From positions 19,026 to 83,025 of the forward strand of contig JAWZYU010000704.1 in assembly GCA_038380435.1 (NCBI GenBank): 64,000 bases of DNA, written 5' to 3'. Source of the stretch: Ryuthela nishihirai. Its lineage: Eukaryota; Arthropoda; Arachnida; Araneae; Heptathelidae. A model generated the notes under the pieces. It made no database searches, was not told the DNA's origin, and was given only the letters and a program-made list of their open reading frames with translations. Positions within the stretch are counted from its first letter, which is position 1; every line of letters begins with the position of its first letter. The translations under genes were made by a program, and so were the position numbers. Positions 32,920-44,640 of the stretch are shown here, in pieces.

Positions 32920-33597
32920 AAATTTCGTAAGAGGATGTTAATCCGTCTGTATCCAAGGCAACGCCCATCTTCCGTTGTGTCTGTCCACCCGTTTGTTCAA
33001 TCGTGGGTGCATCAGTTCCCTCTCTCACCTAACACCTCATAGCCCTAAGGCGTTAAAATACTTCGAAAAGTAAAAAGACAGATGGATAAAGCAATCCGGA
33101 AAACCCCGCCTAACAGACACGTGTGTAAGTGAAAGTACAACTGAAAATTTTTTTTTGTTGGGTGTGGGGATTGTCTAAACTGCTTAGGGGAGACCATAAT
33201 TAAAGCTCCAGGTGACATCGCTGAGATATACGGAGAGCCTGACGCTTTCATCCCTGAAAGAGTCTTATCCCTACAAATGCCCTTCTTTGTTTAAATTTTG
33301 ACTTACTTTTGCTGGAAATAGGTTCTGCTTGCTTAGCCTTAATAGTTAGTAGATATGGATATTGATTATTAGATGTGGTTCGTATTTTTTCGGGCCATTG
33401 TTTCGAGATCCGTGATATCAATATCAATGATTATTATGTCATTTATGTTGATTTTTCTTGTGAATGAGAACGCACTAATTGAAGGATAGTACATTGTCTA
33501 ATTCTTCCGCTTCAAAGTAACTTATAATTACTAATCAAGTACAATGCCTGGTTAAACATGTTTCCATTAGCCAGGATTGGAATTTTCCATCCTGGAA
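32920..33597. other. upstream region of the glycine-rich gene
   Basis: No coding frame worth calling. Enhancers may lie here, but no motif stands out by eye. Confidence 0.35.
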
Positions 33598-33870
33598 TTT
33601 ATTATTAAATTATTATTATTATTATTATTATATATAATATTTTAATAATAAATATTATATTATTATATATAATATTTATTATTATATTATATTTATATAT
33701 AATAAAATAATATTATTATATTATTTTATATTTATTATTATATTATATTATTATTATTGATTTTAAACAGGGTTCTTAGGAACCCTGTAAACCGCCAATT
33801 ATAATATAAATTATTATAATATAAATTATAATATAATTACTGCCTGTAGGCCGCCAATTATAATATAATT
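33598..33870. repeat. ATT/TA-rich low-complexity block
   Basis: (ATT)n runs merge into inverted TATAATATTATT tracts, then repeated AATTATAATATAA units separated by near-repeats of CCGCCAATTATAATATAA. It could form cruciforms. Confidence 0.8.
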
Positions 33871-34035
33871 TTTTTGAAGTTAGCTTTAAAAAAAATTGAG
33901 ACATAATTTTGGATAATTTTTATTATTAAAATTCAAAACAATATTTGAAATGGGACAATTAGACATAGGAAAATGTTTATAAAGTAAACAATAAAAATTA
34001 ATTTGGATAGAAAAAGTAATGAAATACTTTACAGA

Positions 34036-34252
34036 AATTAGACAAAGGAAGAATAATTTTCAGTAAGCTCCCGAAAACAGAGACATAGAATACTGAGATT
34101 AGATATAGGTGGAATAATATTCAGCAAGATTTGGAATTAGACATAAGTAGAATAATCTTCAGTAGGCTTTAGAATCAGACATAGGTAGAATAATTTTCAA
34201 TATTCTTTAGAATCAGACATAAGTAAATAATTTTCAACAAACTCGAGAATTA
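34036..34252. repeat. degenerate 38-bp minisatellite
   Basis: About five units of the form ATTAGACATAAGTAGAATAA, then a variable TTCAGTAAGCTTTAGA-like part, with a 38-base period. The first unit is expanded. Frames are not kept, so it is non-coding. Confidence 0.75.
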
Positions 34253-34261
34253 GGGATGAGG

Positions 34262-34636
34262 GGGGGGGGGGTCAGTCGGTAGCGCGCCAGGCTCTATTCT
34301 GTAGTTCCCCGGTTCGAGTCCCAGCTGGGTTAGCGTTGAGATATCTCCGCAAAATTTCCCCGCCCTGCCCACGTTCAGTAGGGGACACCGATGGGCTTGG
34401 ATGGCCGTTCGTCGGATGGGACATTAAGCCATGTCCCCGTTTGCGGGAGAGCCATACCCTGGGCACGTTAAAGAACACACTGGATGGCCTTGACGGGAGG
34501 CTACCATCTGTCTCCCAACAGCTGTTCCAGTGGGTCCCCTCCCCAAACCTTCTCTGAGCCTTCGGGCTTCTTGTGACCTGGCCATTTAGCCCATGGTGTG
34601 CAAAAAAGTGCCGCTCAGAGGTAAAACAACCCAACC
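34262..34636 (+). mobile_element. SINE-1 copy 19
   Basis: The target duplication TAGGGATGAGG is at 34251-34261 and 34637-34647. The first bases of the head are replaced by a poly-G run. Confidence 0.9.
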
Positions 34637-34922
34637 TAGGGATGAGGGTTATGTAATTTAAAACTTAGCCCTATAGGCCATTTTTAATTTTAACGAAATT
34701 TGAAGATTTTTTTTTTCCTTCTTACTAAAACCTTTTCTCCGCAAAATTTTAATTTTTGTGATCAATGGATTTCGAAAAAATGGAAGCACGAAAAACACAA
34801 AATTTTCGCAATCAGGCTCTCATTGGAAAAGCAATATGAACCTGAATAATATACACTGGTTTCCATAAATTAGGGAGCAACCCTATCTTATGTCAAGGGG
34901 AAGGAAATGTCGAAGATGTATG

Positions 34923-35308
34923 GATTGGATTGTTTTACCTCTGAACGGCACTTTTTTGCACACCATGGGCTAAATGGCCAGATCACATGTACCCCGAAGG
35001 CTCAGAAAAGGTTGGGGGAGGGGACCCACTGGAACAGCTGTTGGGAGACAGATGGTAGCCCCCCGTCAAGGCCATCCAGCGTGTTCTTTAACGCTCACAG
35101 GGTATGTCTCTCCCGCACACGGGGCCATGGCTTAACGTTCCATCCGACGGATGGAGGCCTTTCCAAGCCCATCGGTGTCCCCTACTGACCGTGGGCAGGG
35201 CGGGGAATTTTTGGGGAGATAAATCTCAACGCTGATACAGCTGGGACTCGAACCTGGGAACTACAGATTACGAGCCTGGCGCGCTATCGACTGAGCCACC
35301 CCCGCCCC
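34923..35308 (-). mobile_element. SINE-1 copy 20
   Basis: The exact target duplication TCGAAGATGTATG is at 34910-34922 and 35309-35321. Full length, single tail. Confidence 0.95.
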
Positions 35309-35365
35309 TCGAAGATGTATGACTTCTAAAATAAGTTGCTTTTTCATAAATGTGATAGCATATAA

Positions 35366-35593
35366 TAAAAAAAATACCCCCTCAAGCAGCTGCTTGCCAC
35401 AGAGGTCTGACAGGAGCCTGTCAGTTTATATGCCACGTAGAAGGTCTGAGAGGATGGCAGGACCTCAGCAGAAAAACGACACTTACATCCATGCCTTACC
35501 CGGAGCTCGAACACAGGTCCCTTAGATCAGTAGCTAAGCGCGCTAACCACTCGGCCATGGGACGGCCATGTGACCACTCGGCCATGGGACGGC
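35366..35593 (-). mobile_element. SINE-2 copy 5, with duplicated 5' end
   Basis: The exact target duplication GATAGCATATAA is at 35354-35365 and 35594-35605. The head's CCACTCGGCCATGGGACGG end occurs twice in tandem. Confidence 0.94.
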
Positions 35594-35616
35594 GATAGCA
35601 TATAAAGATAATAATA

Positions 35617-35715
35617 AAATAAATAAATAAATAACCCTTCAAGCAGCTGCTTGCCACAGAGGTCTGACAGGAGCCTGTCAGTTCATATGCCATAGTATGT
35701 CTGTGAGGATGGCAG
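35617..35715 (-). mobile_element. SINE-2 copy 6, tail fragment
   Basis: (AAAT)n tail and about 75 bases of body. It ends at GGATGGCAG and follows copy 5 by about 25 bases. Confidence 0.88.
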
Positions 35716-35888
35716 GTGAAATATATCAATATCTCGATTTTCAACAATATTCGTTCAGTATTTAATGAACTGTGGAAGTCTGAATGAGTTATGGAAACAA
35801 TGAGTTATGGGAACTAATGAGTTATGGAACAATAACAATGCCTGTCATAAAAATTGATTTCACAAGTTGCTTAAAACTTAGTAATAAG

Positions 35889-36206
35889 CAGTGCTAGATT
35901 AACCATTAAGGAAAATAAGCACGTGCTTAGGGCACCAAGGGAAGGGGGGCACCACACAGTTTTTCCCCCTAGCTATCGTGCCTTTAACTCTCAACTGTTT
36001 CATTGCCACAGTCGACTTTAGTCCAATTTCTTGCAATTGGTCTTATATGCTGTGTTCGACTTTAATCTGAATTGTTAAAAAACACTTTTTCTTTGGAAAT
36101 TAGTTATTAAATAAAATAATAATTAAAATAAAATTAGTGATTAAATTGAAAAGGGGCACTATTGTTGGGCTGTGCTTAGGGCATAATTTGCTTTAATCCG
36201 GCCTTG
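35889..36206. mobile_element. hAT-type MITE, 318 bp
   Basis: The exact 8-bp duplication GTAATAAG is at 35881-35888 and 36207-36214. The ends CAGTGCTAGATTAA and CAAGGCCGGATTAA are imperfect inverted repeats, continued by GTGCTTAGGGCA on both sides. Confidence 0.88.
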
Positions 36207-36503
36207 GTAATAAGTTTTGCATCAAAGTGTTTAATAAAAAATATCAAAGTGTTTAATAAAATAAGATTGTATTTTAGAAGTCTGTGTAAAGAATTCTTTC
36301 ATTATTCATCAGTTTTGTATGTTTCTTAAGAGTGGCATTGGTGTTGTTTAATTATTTAAAACTTCCATCACTAATTAATGACTGAACGAACATTGTTGAA
36401 AATTGAGTTATGGATATATTTGATTTTGATCTCTGTCAGCTATAACATGCTTAAAAAATTACTTTAGATGTTAGAGCTTCTACGTCAGCTTCCCATTGAC
36501 ATA

Positions 36504-36887
36504 GGGGGCGGGGTGGCTCAGACGGTAGAGCGCCAGGCTCGTAATCTGTAGTTCCCAGGTTCCAGTCCCAGCTGGGTGAGCATTGAGATTTATATCCGCA
36601 AAATTCCCCGCCCTGTCCACGGTCAGTAGGAGACACCGATGGGCTTGGAAAGGCCACCGTCTGTCGGATGGGACGTTAAGCCGTGGCCCAGTGTGCGTGA
36701 GAGCCATAACCTGTGCACGTTAAAGAACACGCTGGATGGCCTTGACGGGAGACTACCATCTGTCTCCCAACAGCTGTTCCAGTGGGTCCCCTCCCCCAAC
36801 CTTCTCTGAACCTTCGGGGTCCATGTGACCTGGCTATTTAGCCCATGGTGTGCAAAAAAGTGCAGCTCAGAGGTAAAACATCCCAAC
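36504..36887 (+). mobile_element. SINE-1 copy 21
   Basis: Full length, single tail. No clear target duplication. Confidence 0.88.
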
Positions 36888-36971
36888 CCTTGTCAGTTAT
36901 AGAGATACAAACTGACATCCTCATTTTTCAATACATTTGGCATATTTCAGTACCCCTGGGTAATGATAAAA

Positions 36972-37003
36972 GGGTTGGATCGGATTGTTTTACGTCTGAG
37001 CCA
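36972..37003 (-). mobile_element. SINE-1 tail stub
   Basis: About 30 bases matching the tail end (GGGTTGGAT...TTGTTTTACGTCTGAG), just before a possible hAT terminus CAGGGACGC. Confidence 0.5.
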
Positions 37004-37017
37004 GGGACGCATCTAGG

Positions 37018-37400
37018 TTGGGTTGTTTTACCTCTAAGCGGCACTTTTTTGCACACCATGGGCTAAATGGCCAGGTCACATGGACCCCGAAGGCTCAGAG
37101 AAGGTTGGGGGAGGGGACCCACTGGAACAGCTGTTGGGAGACAGATGGTAGTCTCCCGTCAAGGCCATCCAGCGTGTTCTTTAACGTGCACAGGGTATGG
37201 CTCTCCCGCACACGGGGCCACGGCTTAACGTCCCATCCGACGGACGACGGTCTTTCCAAGCCCATCGGTGTCCCCTGCTGACCGTGGGCGGGGCGGGGAA
37301 TTTTGCGGAGATAAATCTCAACGCTCACCCAGCTGGGACTCGAACCTGTGTACTACAGATTACGAGCGTGGCGCGCTACCGACTGAGCCACCCCCGCCCC
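37018..37400 (-). mobile_element. SINE-1 copy 22
   Basis: The exact target duplication GACGCATCTAGG is at 37006-37017 and 37401-37412. The sequence around the insertion (CAGGGACGCATCTAGG) resembles the end of a hAT element, but no partner end is seen. Confidence 0.95.
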
Positions 37401-37412
37401 GACGCATCTAGG

Positions 37413-37825
37413 AGAAGAGAGGGTTAAACAAGGCTATGTCCCCCACTTCCGCTCCGTTTGGGAATGCTAGCAGAGAATTAACAGGAGCAAAACAATGTGA
37501 AACTTATGCAGTGGCGACTCATGAGTTTCTAAACAGATGGGGCCAACATAATAATGTATACAGAGAAATCAACTACGCAGGGGTGGTGACAGCTCAGATC
37601 CACACATCCTGTGACAGAAGGTCGATAGACCAAGTTAGGTCGCAATCGTAGTTAGTGCTATGTCTGGAAAAATACTTAGAAATTTATTTCTAATTTTATT
37701 ACTGGTACGGTATTATTTAAAATAATGATTATTTATCAATATATTCAGAATTAAAATTGTTTATATTATTAGAAATTTTCATAATGCTAATACATAAGAA
37801 TAATTTTCCATCTTAATATTACCTA
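37413..37825. other. no gene seen; possible hAT element end
   Basis: A 71-codon frame at 37436-37651 matches nothing I recognise. The remainder is AT-rich. Confidence 0.3.
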
Positions 37826-40275
37826 CACTTATCTCCCGATTTACACGGTACTTGTTTTACACGATTTCGGTTTTACACGGTTGATAAAATAACGGATTTC
37901 AAAAAACTGGTAAAAATGTATATTCGGCTGCATGTATATTTCAAGTCATTTTTTAATCTCATTCCTTTGGTAACACTGGCAACAACGGGAACGGGGACTC
38001 ACCTATATTTTACAACACGGGGAATCCCCGTAGTATTTCACAACAGTAAAGATATCTGGTTCATGTGAAATAGTTCAGTATCATTTTAGCAACAAAGCTT
38101 TACATCATGGGGCATTTTTTTTATTTTATTATTTAAATATCTACTGGTAAGTTTCCAACATTTATAGTTTTTCTGGCATTTTTATAATTTACGTAAATTT
38201 TTTAAGGTTTTATAATGCCAAAAGATTTTTAAAAAAATCAAATGAAAAGAAAAGTTATTTCTTTAGAAACAAATATTAAAATATTAGATCGTCTACCTAA
38301 TAGAGAAAGAGTAACAGATGTTGCTAAATTTTACTCCATAAATGAAGCCACAATAAGGACAATAAGAAAAAATGAAGACTCCATTAGAAAAAGTGTAGCA
38401 TAGGGATCTTGCTCGAGAATGAGCACAACTTCATATGTAAGAGATGTTACAATGGAAAATATGGAAAAGGCATTAGTGATATGGCTAGAAGAGCAAACTC
38501 AAAAGCGGGTTCCAATTGATACCAGTGCCATTACAAATAAGGCTTTAAATATTTATGGAACACTTAAGAATCATTTACCGTCGACTTCGCCAGATGAAAA
38601 GAAGGTATCTTTTTCCGCAAGCCATGGTTGGTTCGAGAGATTTAAACAAAGACATTCTTTACATAATCTAAGATTGAAAGGTGAAAGAGCATTTGCTGAT
38701 TCGGATGCAGTACAACACCAGCAAAATTTGTTGAAATCATTGCCGCCAACTCCTACACTCCTGACCAGGTCTTCAATGCTGACGAGTCCGGATTATTCTG
38801 GAAAAAAATGCCAGAAAGAACCTATTTGGCTAAAGCTCACAAATCAGCTAGTGGTCATAAGGCAGCGAAAAGTCGTATAACAGTTCTTTTCTGTAGCAAC
38901 GCTTCAGGCGATCATATAATGAAACCATTGGTTATTAACAAATCGAAAACACCACGCTCATTTAAAGGAATAAACATCAAAAACCTTCCCGTTTATTGGA
39001 TGGCTAATAAGAAAGCATGGGTCACTGCCATGGTTTTCAATGAATGGTTTCATAACTTTTTTGTCCCAGAAGTCAAAAGTTATTTAAGTAAAATGGGATT
39101 GCCTTTTAAGGCCCTTTTATTAATTGATAATGCACCAGGTCATCCTCAAGATTTACAACACGAAAATGTACAAATTGTTTTTTTACCAAAGAATACAACT
39201 TCCTTATTACAGCCGTTAGATCAAGGGATAATTTCCAATTTCAAGGCACTGTATATCAAGCAAACCTTCAGGTATATTTTAGAACAAATGGAGAATGATG
39301 GATCTCTTACTCTTATGGATGCTTGGAAGAAATTTACAATCTTAGATTGTGTTAAGCATGTTGGACTGTCATATACCCAGATTAAACAATCAACGCTCAA
39401 TGCCTGCTGGAAAGCAATATGGCCAGATGCTGTTGAAGGTGAGAATTATAGATTACCGTTAGAGCGTGAATATTCTCAGATCACTGAGTTGGCGCATACT
39501 ATAGGAGGAGAAGGTTTTGAGGATTTAGCTGAGGCAGATATTGAAGAAATAATGGCTGATGAAGAACTAGATGAGGATGATTTAGTTAACATGATTCATG
39601 AAACAAATAAACGTGATGAAGACAATGATCCTGATGAAGAGCAATCTGAACCAGTTGCGTTCACAGCAAGAGTCATCAGCGTACGACTTGAATTGGGGAG
39701 AAAATTGGGTAATCATTTTTTACAAAATGACCCGAATGTTGAACGAGCTCTCCGATTCCAGCGGGATATTACTAAGTGCTTAAATCAATATGAGGAGGTC
39801 TATAAAGGTTTAACAAAAAAACCTACACCATTGTTAATTACGGATTTCATTACAAAGTCTCGTCGATCTGAGATTGTATAATTCATCAACCATTGAACCA
39901 GAATCGCATCAAGAACTATCGAGTGATGAAAGTGACATCATACCAATCAGGAAGAAAAGACTGATAGTCCATGAAAGTGATGACAGTAATTAAACTTATA
40001 ATTAATTTTTTTGAGAATTCTCTATTTTTTGTTCCTAATGTAAAATGAATTAAACATGTACTTATATTCCCTACATATATTTGTTAATTTAAGAATGAAG
40101 TGTAATTTTATGTTTTTCAAGATGTCTTGCTTTTGTTTTACGTAAATAAATGACTGAATTATGCACATTTTAGTGTTTTTTTTCGTTTTACACGGTTTTA
40201 CATAGCAAAATCCAAGATTTCGATTTACACGGTTTTGTGCGGAACCTATCTTCAGTGTAAATCGAGGGATAAGTG
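37826..40275 (+). mobile_element. Tigger/pogo DNA transposon, 2450 bp, complete ends
   Basis: The inverted ends read CACTTATCTCCCGATTTACAC on the left (first 20 bases shown by both ends with one or two differences). They are flanked by TA at 37824-37825 and 40276-40277. The sub-terminal motif TTTTACACGGTTTTACA is repeated near both ends. The right flank is module H. It encodes a mutated transposase. Confidence 0.95.
38216..39990 (+). pseudogene. Tigger transposase, broken
   Basis: The transposase would cut and paste the element at TA. The N-terminal pogo/CENP-B-type helix-turn-helix region reads LETNIKILDRLPNRERVTDV, then the second HTH reads WFERFKQRHSLHNLRLKGE. The DDE core shows the first D in NADESGLFWKK, the second in LLIDNAPGHP and the third in LLQPLDQGII, with 30 residues between the last two (DD30D). 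An acidic C-terminal tail follows. Defects: TAA after five codons at 38231, TAG at about 38401, a frameshift near 38740 between 38419-38880 and 38808-39881, and a probable shift near 39880 before the final Asp/Glu-rich stretch. It is recently dead: the core is intact. Confidence 0.93.
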
Positions 40276-40869
40276 TATTTAGGTTTCTAAATACACTTAG
40301 GAAAGCGCAGAAACTCTTTCTTGAACTTCAGGAAATTCTGTAGTGGATATTAATTAAACGAACCAAATATAGGTTATATAAAATTTTCAAATATTGTTGG
40401 TGGTAGGTTCATGAAATAAGTAAATATTATGCAAATGTGCCAAACTAATAAAATCTGTTTCATTAAATAGGAAAATATATATATTTCCGTTTATTCGAGG
40501 AAAGAATTTCTATTTGTCAAAAAGGCGATTAAGATGTAATGATAAAGCTAAAATTGCCATTAAAATTTCCGATTCATTTTTGCCTATGTTTGTTGTATGG
40601 GGAATTTAGGTGCTCATTCTGACGAATGTTGCAATAAAAAATTTCTTGTTGGATTGAAAAACTAACTGTCTAGTGTCTGCTGAATAGATTACTTTTTCTT
40701 CTGAATAAATTAGCGATTGGTTATTTAGTTTCAACATACCTTGATTTGCGTAAATCATAAAATTCTGAAATTCGAAGTTTTCTCAATATATTTCTCTTTT
40801 CCAACACTCTGTCCAAGGTGACCTTGATACAACAGGCTGAAGTCGTTGAGCAAGAGAAAAGAACTAAAG
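40276..40869 (+). repeat. module H, copy 2
   Basis: Repeat of 20048-20628. The Tigger target TA lies at its left edge and a SINE at its right edge (after GAACTAAAG). Confidence 0.85.
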
Positions 40870-41439
40870 TTGGGTTCGGTGGTTTTACCTCTGAGCGGCA
40901 CTTTTTTCCACACCATGGGCTAAATGGCCAGGTCACATGGACCCCGAAGGCTCAGAGAAGGATGGGGGAGGAGACCCACTGGAACAGCTGTTGGGAGACA
41001 GATGGTAGCCTCCCGTCAGGGCCGTCCAGTGTGTTCTTTAACGTTGGGTTGTTTTACCTCTGAGCGGCACTTTTTTTGCACACCATGGGCTAAATGGCAA
41101 GGTCACATGGACCCCGAAGGCTCAGAGAAGGTTGGGGGAGGGGACCCACTGGAACAGCTGTTGGGAGACAGATGGTAGCCTCCCGTCAAGGCCATCCAGC
41201 GTGTTCTTTAACGTGCACAGGATATGGCTCTCCCACACACGGGGCCACGGCTTAGCGTCCCATTCGACGGACAGCGGCCTTTCCAAGCCCATCGGTGTCC
41301 CCTACTGACCGTGGGTAGGGCGGGGAATTTTGCGGAGATAAATCTCAACGCTGACCCACCTGGGACTCGAACCTGGGAACTACAGATTACGAGCTACAGA
41401 TTACGAGCCTGGCGCGCTACCGACTGAGCCACCCCACCC
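40870..41439 (-). mobile_element. SINE-1 copy 23, with doubled tail module
   Basis: Tail units at about 40870 and 41043. The head has a small tandem duplication, GAGCTACAGATTAC. Confidence 0.9.
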
Positions 41440-41652
41440 TCCTTTTACGAGGATAAAGGCTCACGTGATGTGTTAGATATGAAGAGCTCAGAAAAAGTTT
41501 TGTTTTTATATAGTTGTCGAATGACACGAGATATTAGTTTCTCTTTGTCGTCTGTTTGTCTGTCCGTCTGTAGACATTAAACTTTTTTGTTTACAGAGAT
41601 ATATTAAACATTTTTTCCTGTTGCATAGGAATTGATGAAATATTACTAGATG
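41440..41652 (+). repeat. module J, copy 2
   Basis: Repeat of 23252-23470. Confidence 0.82.
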
Positions 41653-41995
41653 CACTTTCTGAATCACTCTAAAGCTAAAACTATGCCCTCTAGCGGTGAA
41701 AAAATTTTCAAATTCCCAAATTTTAAACGATTATTACAATCGATATATTTATCATAGAAATTTAAAATTTTGGTAGTGGAATGTGAAGGTCACGATGTTT
41801 CCATTGCGAACAGTGGGTTGACCCATTAGGCCTAGAGGGGGTTGGAAATACATACGAATTCTACTTTCACAAATATTTGGTTTTTTTACAGATAAATGGA
41901 GAATTCTTTCTGGGTTACAGAGGAATTGATAAAATAATATGATTCACTTTTTAAATCTTGCAAAAACTAAAAATGCGCCCTGTAACTGTGCAAAA
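41653..41995. other. no gene seen
   Basis: AT-rich sequence between module J and the RTE stub. No conserved frame. Confidence 0.3.
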
Positions 41996-42189
41996 ATTTG
42001 CAAAGAGGGGAGACCTAAGATGCGGTGGGCAGACAATGTCAAACAGGACTTTTTAGAATTGGTGTGCAGTGTACAGATGCAGCAGATGTAGCTCAGGAGA
42101 GATACTATACTTGAGGAACTAAAGTGCACTTTCTGGTTGGACCTCCGTAGCCAATGGCTGCTTGAGGATGATGATGATGATGATGATGA
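41996..42189 (+). mobile_element. RTE-clade LINE, 3' stub
   Basis: It is about 190 bases homologous to the last part of the RTE copies (GGGGAGACCTAAGATGCGGT) and ends with (GAT)n. This is typical 5' truncation during target-primed reverse transcription. Confidence 0.92.
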
Positions 42190-42638
42190 AACATTGCTCT
42201 CAGAGTAAAAACATTTGTTAATTCATTAGTTTAGACACAATAATCATATGGACTCTGGCAGGCTAACAAACATTTTCTTACAGATTTTAAAATCAATAAT
42301 GAGTGACAATTGCTGGAACGGTGACTTAGGAAATGAATCATTTGGGGCCTTACATATTCGATTGCCACAACTGTGGCATCCTCGACTTTTTCCGAACAGA
42401 CACATTCGTCTAACTACAGCCAAATAGACGCTTCCAGAAATCGTCTCTCCCAGTTCCAGGTATCTTAGACACAAAGGGTATCATGACATTTTGCTATTGG
42501 TCGGAAGCAAAAGATCCAAAAAGCCAATACATTGATGGGTCTTAAAATTTTTGACTTTCTGCTTCGTATCATCTGGGTTCCTTTCGTTTACTAAAAATGG
42601 TGTGAGGCTGTCGTCTCGATTACCTCTCCACGGATCCA
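42190..42638. other. possible ancestral host flank of module F
   Basis: Not repeated elsewhere in the window. Minus-strand frames of 76 and about 55 codons (42244-42474 and 42481 to about 42640) run back to back with one stop between them. Their composition is protein-like (RRMCLFGKSRGCHSCGNRIC; DDTKQKVKNFKTHQCIGF), but I recognise no family. Confidence 0.3.
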
Positions 42639-42649
42639 TCAGCAGAAGG

Positions 42650-43198
42650 TTGGGTTGTTTTTCCTCTGAGCGGCACTTTTTTTGCACACCATGGGCTAAA
42701 TGGTCAGGTCGTAAGGACCCCGAAGGCTCAGAGAAGGTTGGGGGAGGGAACCCACTGGAACAGCTGTTGGGAGACAGATGGTAGTCTCCCGTCAAGGATA
42801 TCCAGTGTGTTCTTTAACGTTGGGTTGTTTTACCTCTGAGAGGCACTTTTTTGCACACCATGGGCTAAATGGCCAATTTACAAGGACCGAAGTCTCAGAG
42901 AAGGTTGGGGGAGGGGACCCACTGGAACAGCTGTTGGGAGACAGATGGTAGCCTCTCGTCAAGGCCATCCAGCGTGTTCTTTAACGTGCACAGGGTATGG
43001 CTCTCCCCACACGGGCCACGGCTCAACGTCCCATTCGACGGACGGCGGCTTTTCAAGCCCATCGGTGTCCCCTCCTGACCGTGGGCAGGGCGGGGAATTT
43101 TGCGGAGATAAATCTCAACGGTGACCCAGCTGGGACTCGAACCTGGGAACTACAGATTACGAGCCTGGTGCGCTACCGACTGACCCACCCCCGCCCCT
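42650..43198 (-). mobile_element. SINE-1 copy 24, with doubled tail and intact target duplication
   Basis: The duplication TCAGCAGAAGG is at 42639-42649 and 43199-43209. It is the only one of the three SINE copies abutting module F that still has both duplications, so this is the original insertion. Confidence 0.95.
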
Positions 43199-44640
43199 TC
43201 AGCAGAAGGAGCGTCGCTGCATATCCCTTGCAGGAGAAGAGCAACTTTTCACAGTACCTAGGGAGAGTCATTACCACTTGACAGGAAGTTACTTTGTATT
43301 AGCAACAGGTGGGATTCTAGACACGTTTTCGGAGGCCATAAATGTAACCGATAGCCAAAAGCACTGGTCACCTAGAATTTTCAGAAAATGGTTCTCAAAT
43401 CTCGGCTCTCGCAATGCTGAACAGAGTTGAGATTTTGATATGGTTCTACGTGGGTGTGAAAACTCTACACAGAGCATTTGAGGTCGACGGCATTCAGAAT
43501 ATTCCTTTGAATGGATTGTGCTAAACCAGAGAAGGTATAATAGGCATCATATGTGTATATCTCACAGGGATTAAGAGTATTTAAGTTTCCTAAGTTATAT
43601 GGTTTTAAGTTTTAATTATTAGAGAAGTTAGGTTGTTTAATTGCTATGCTTTTACATCTGAATCTTTATTTCTTCACTGTAAGTGAATAAATATCCAAGT
43701 CATATTGACCCAATTGGTAACAAGAGTTACTAAAAACACTTCGTAGGATAACCTTTCTAGGAGAAGCCGCCTTTTTAATTACCTGTATATTTATACATTT
43801 ATCTTCATGATATACTTAATCCCAAGGAAAAGCTGAGTAAGTGATTCTGTTTTATCCTGTTGTATAGATTTGGTTGTTTTATCTCTGAGCGAGTTTGACA
43901 TGCCTGATCTAAGCTGTTATCAGTTGGGTTGGGTTGTTTTACCTCTGAGCGGCACTTTTTTGCACACCATGCGCTAAATGGCCAGGTCACATGGACCCCG
44001 AAGGCTCAGAGAAGGTTGGGGGAGGGGACCCACTGGAACAGCTGTTGGGAGACAGATGGTAGCCTCCCGTCAAGGCCATCCAGCGTGTTCTTTAACGTTG
44101 TGTTGTTTTACCTCTGAGCGGCACTTTTTTGCACACCATGGGCTTAATGGCCAGGTCACATGGACCCCGAAGGCTCAGAGAAGGTTGGGGGAGGGGACCC
44201 ACTGGAACAGCTGTTGGGAGACAGATGGTAGCCTCCCGTCATGGCCATCCAGCGTGTTCTTTAACGTGCACAGGTTATGGCTCTCCAGCACACGGGGCCA
44301 TGGCTTAACGTCCCATCCCACGGACGGCGGCCTTTCCAAGCCCATCGGTGTCCCCTACTGACCGTGGGCAGGGCGGGGAATTTTGCGGAGATAAATCTCA
44401 ACTCTGACCCAGCTGGGACTCGAACCTGGGAACTACAGATTACGAGTCTGGCGCGCTACCGACTGAGCCACTCCCGCCCCAGGAAAAGCTGAGTAAGTGA
44501 TTCTGTTTTATCCTGTTGCGTGGAGAAGGGGAGGGGGGGTTGTAATATAATGCTAAAATGATAAACATATCTCTCCATTTAGAAATTTTTTTTATATGTT
44601 CAGAAGAGAGAGTGTTTTTTTCTGATGATAGAAAACACTA
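43199..44640 (+). repeat. module F/G, copy 1
   Basis: Repeat of 3131-4350 and 49258-51577, opening the roughly 6-kb tandem unit. Contains a SINE between the two copies of the 45-bp AGGAAAAGCTGAGTAAG repeat (43825-43869 and 44481-44525). Confidence 0.88.
43924..44480 (-). mobile_element. SINE-1 copy 25, with doubled tail module
   Basis: Tail units at about 43924 and 44097. A 22-base tail stub (TTGGTTGTTTTATCTCTGAG) lies at about 43869-43889, separated by about 34 bases of foreign sequence. Confidence 0.9.

Noticed and set aside
37436..37651. 71-codon ORF as a gene
   Set aside because: No recognised motif, no promoter or splice context, and it lies next to a probable hAT terminus; chance is more likely.
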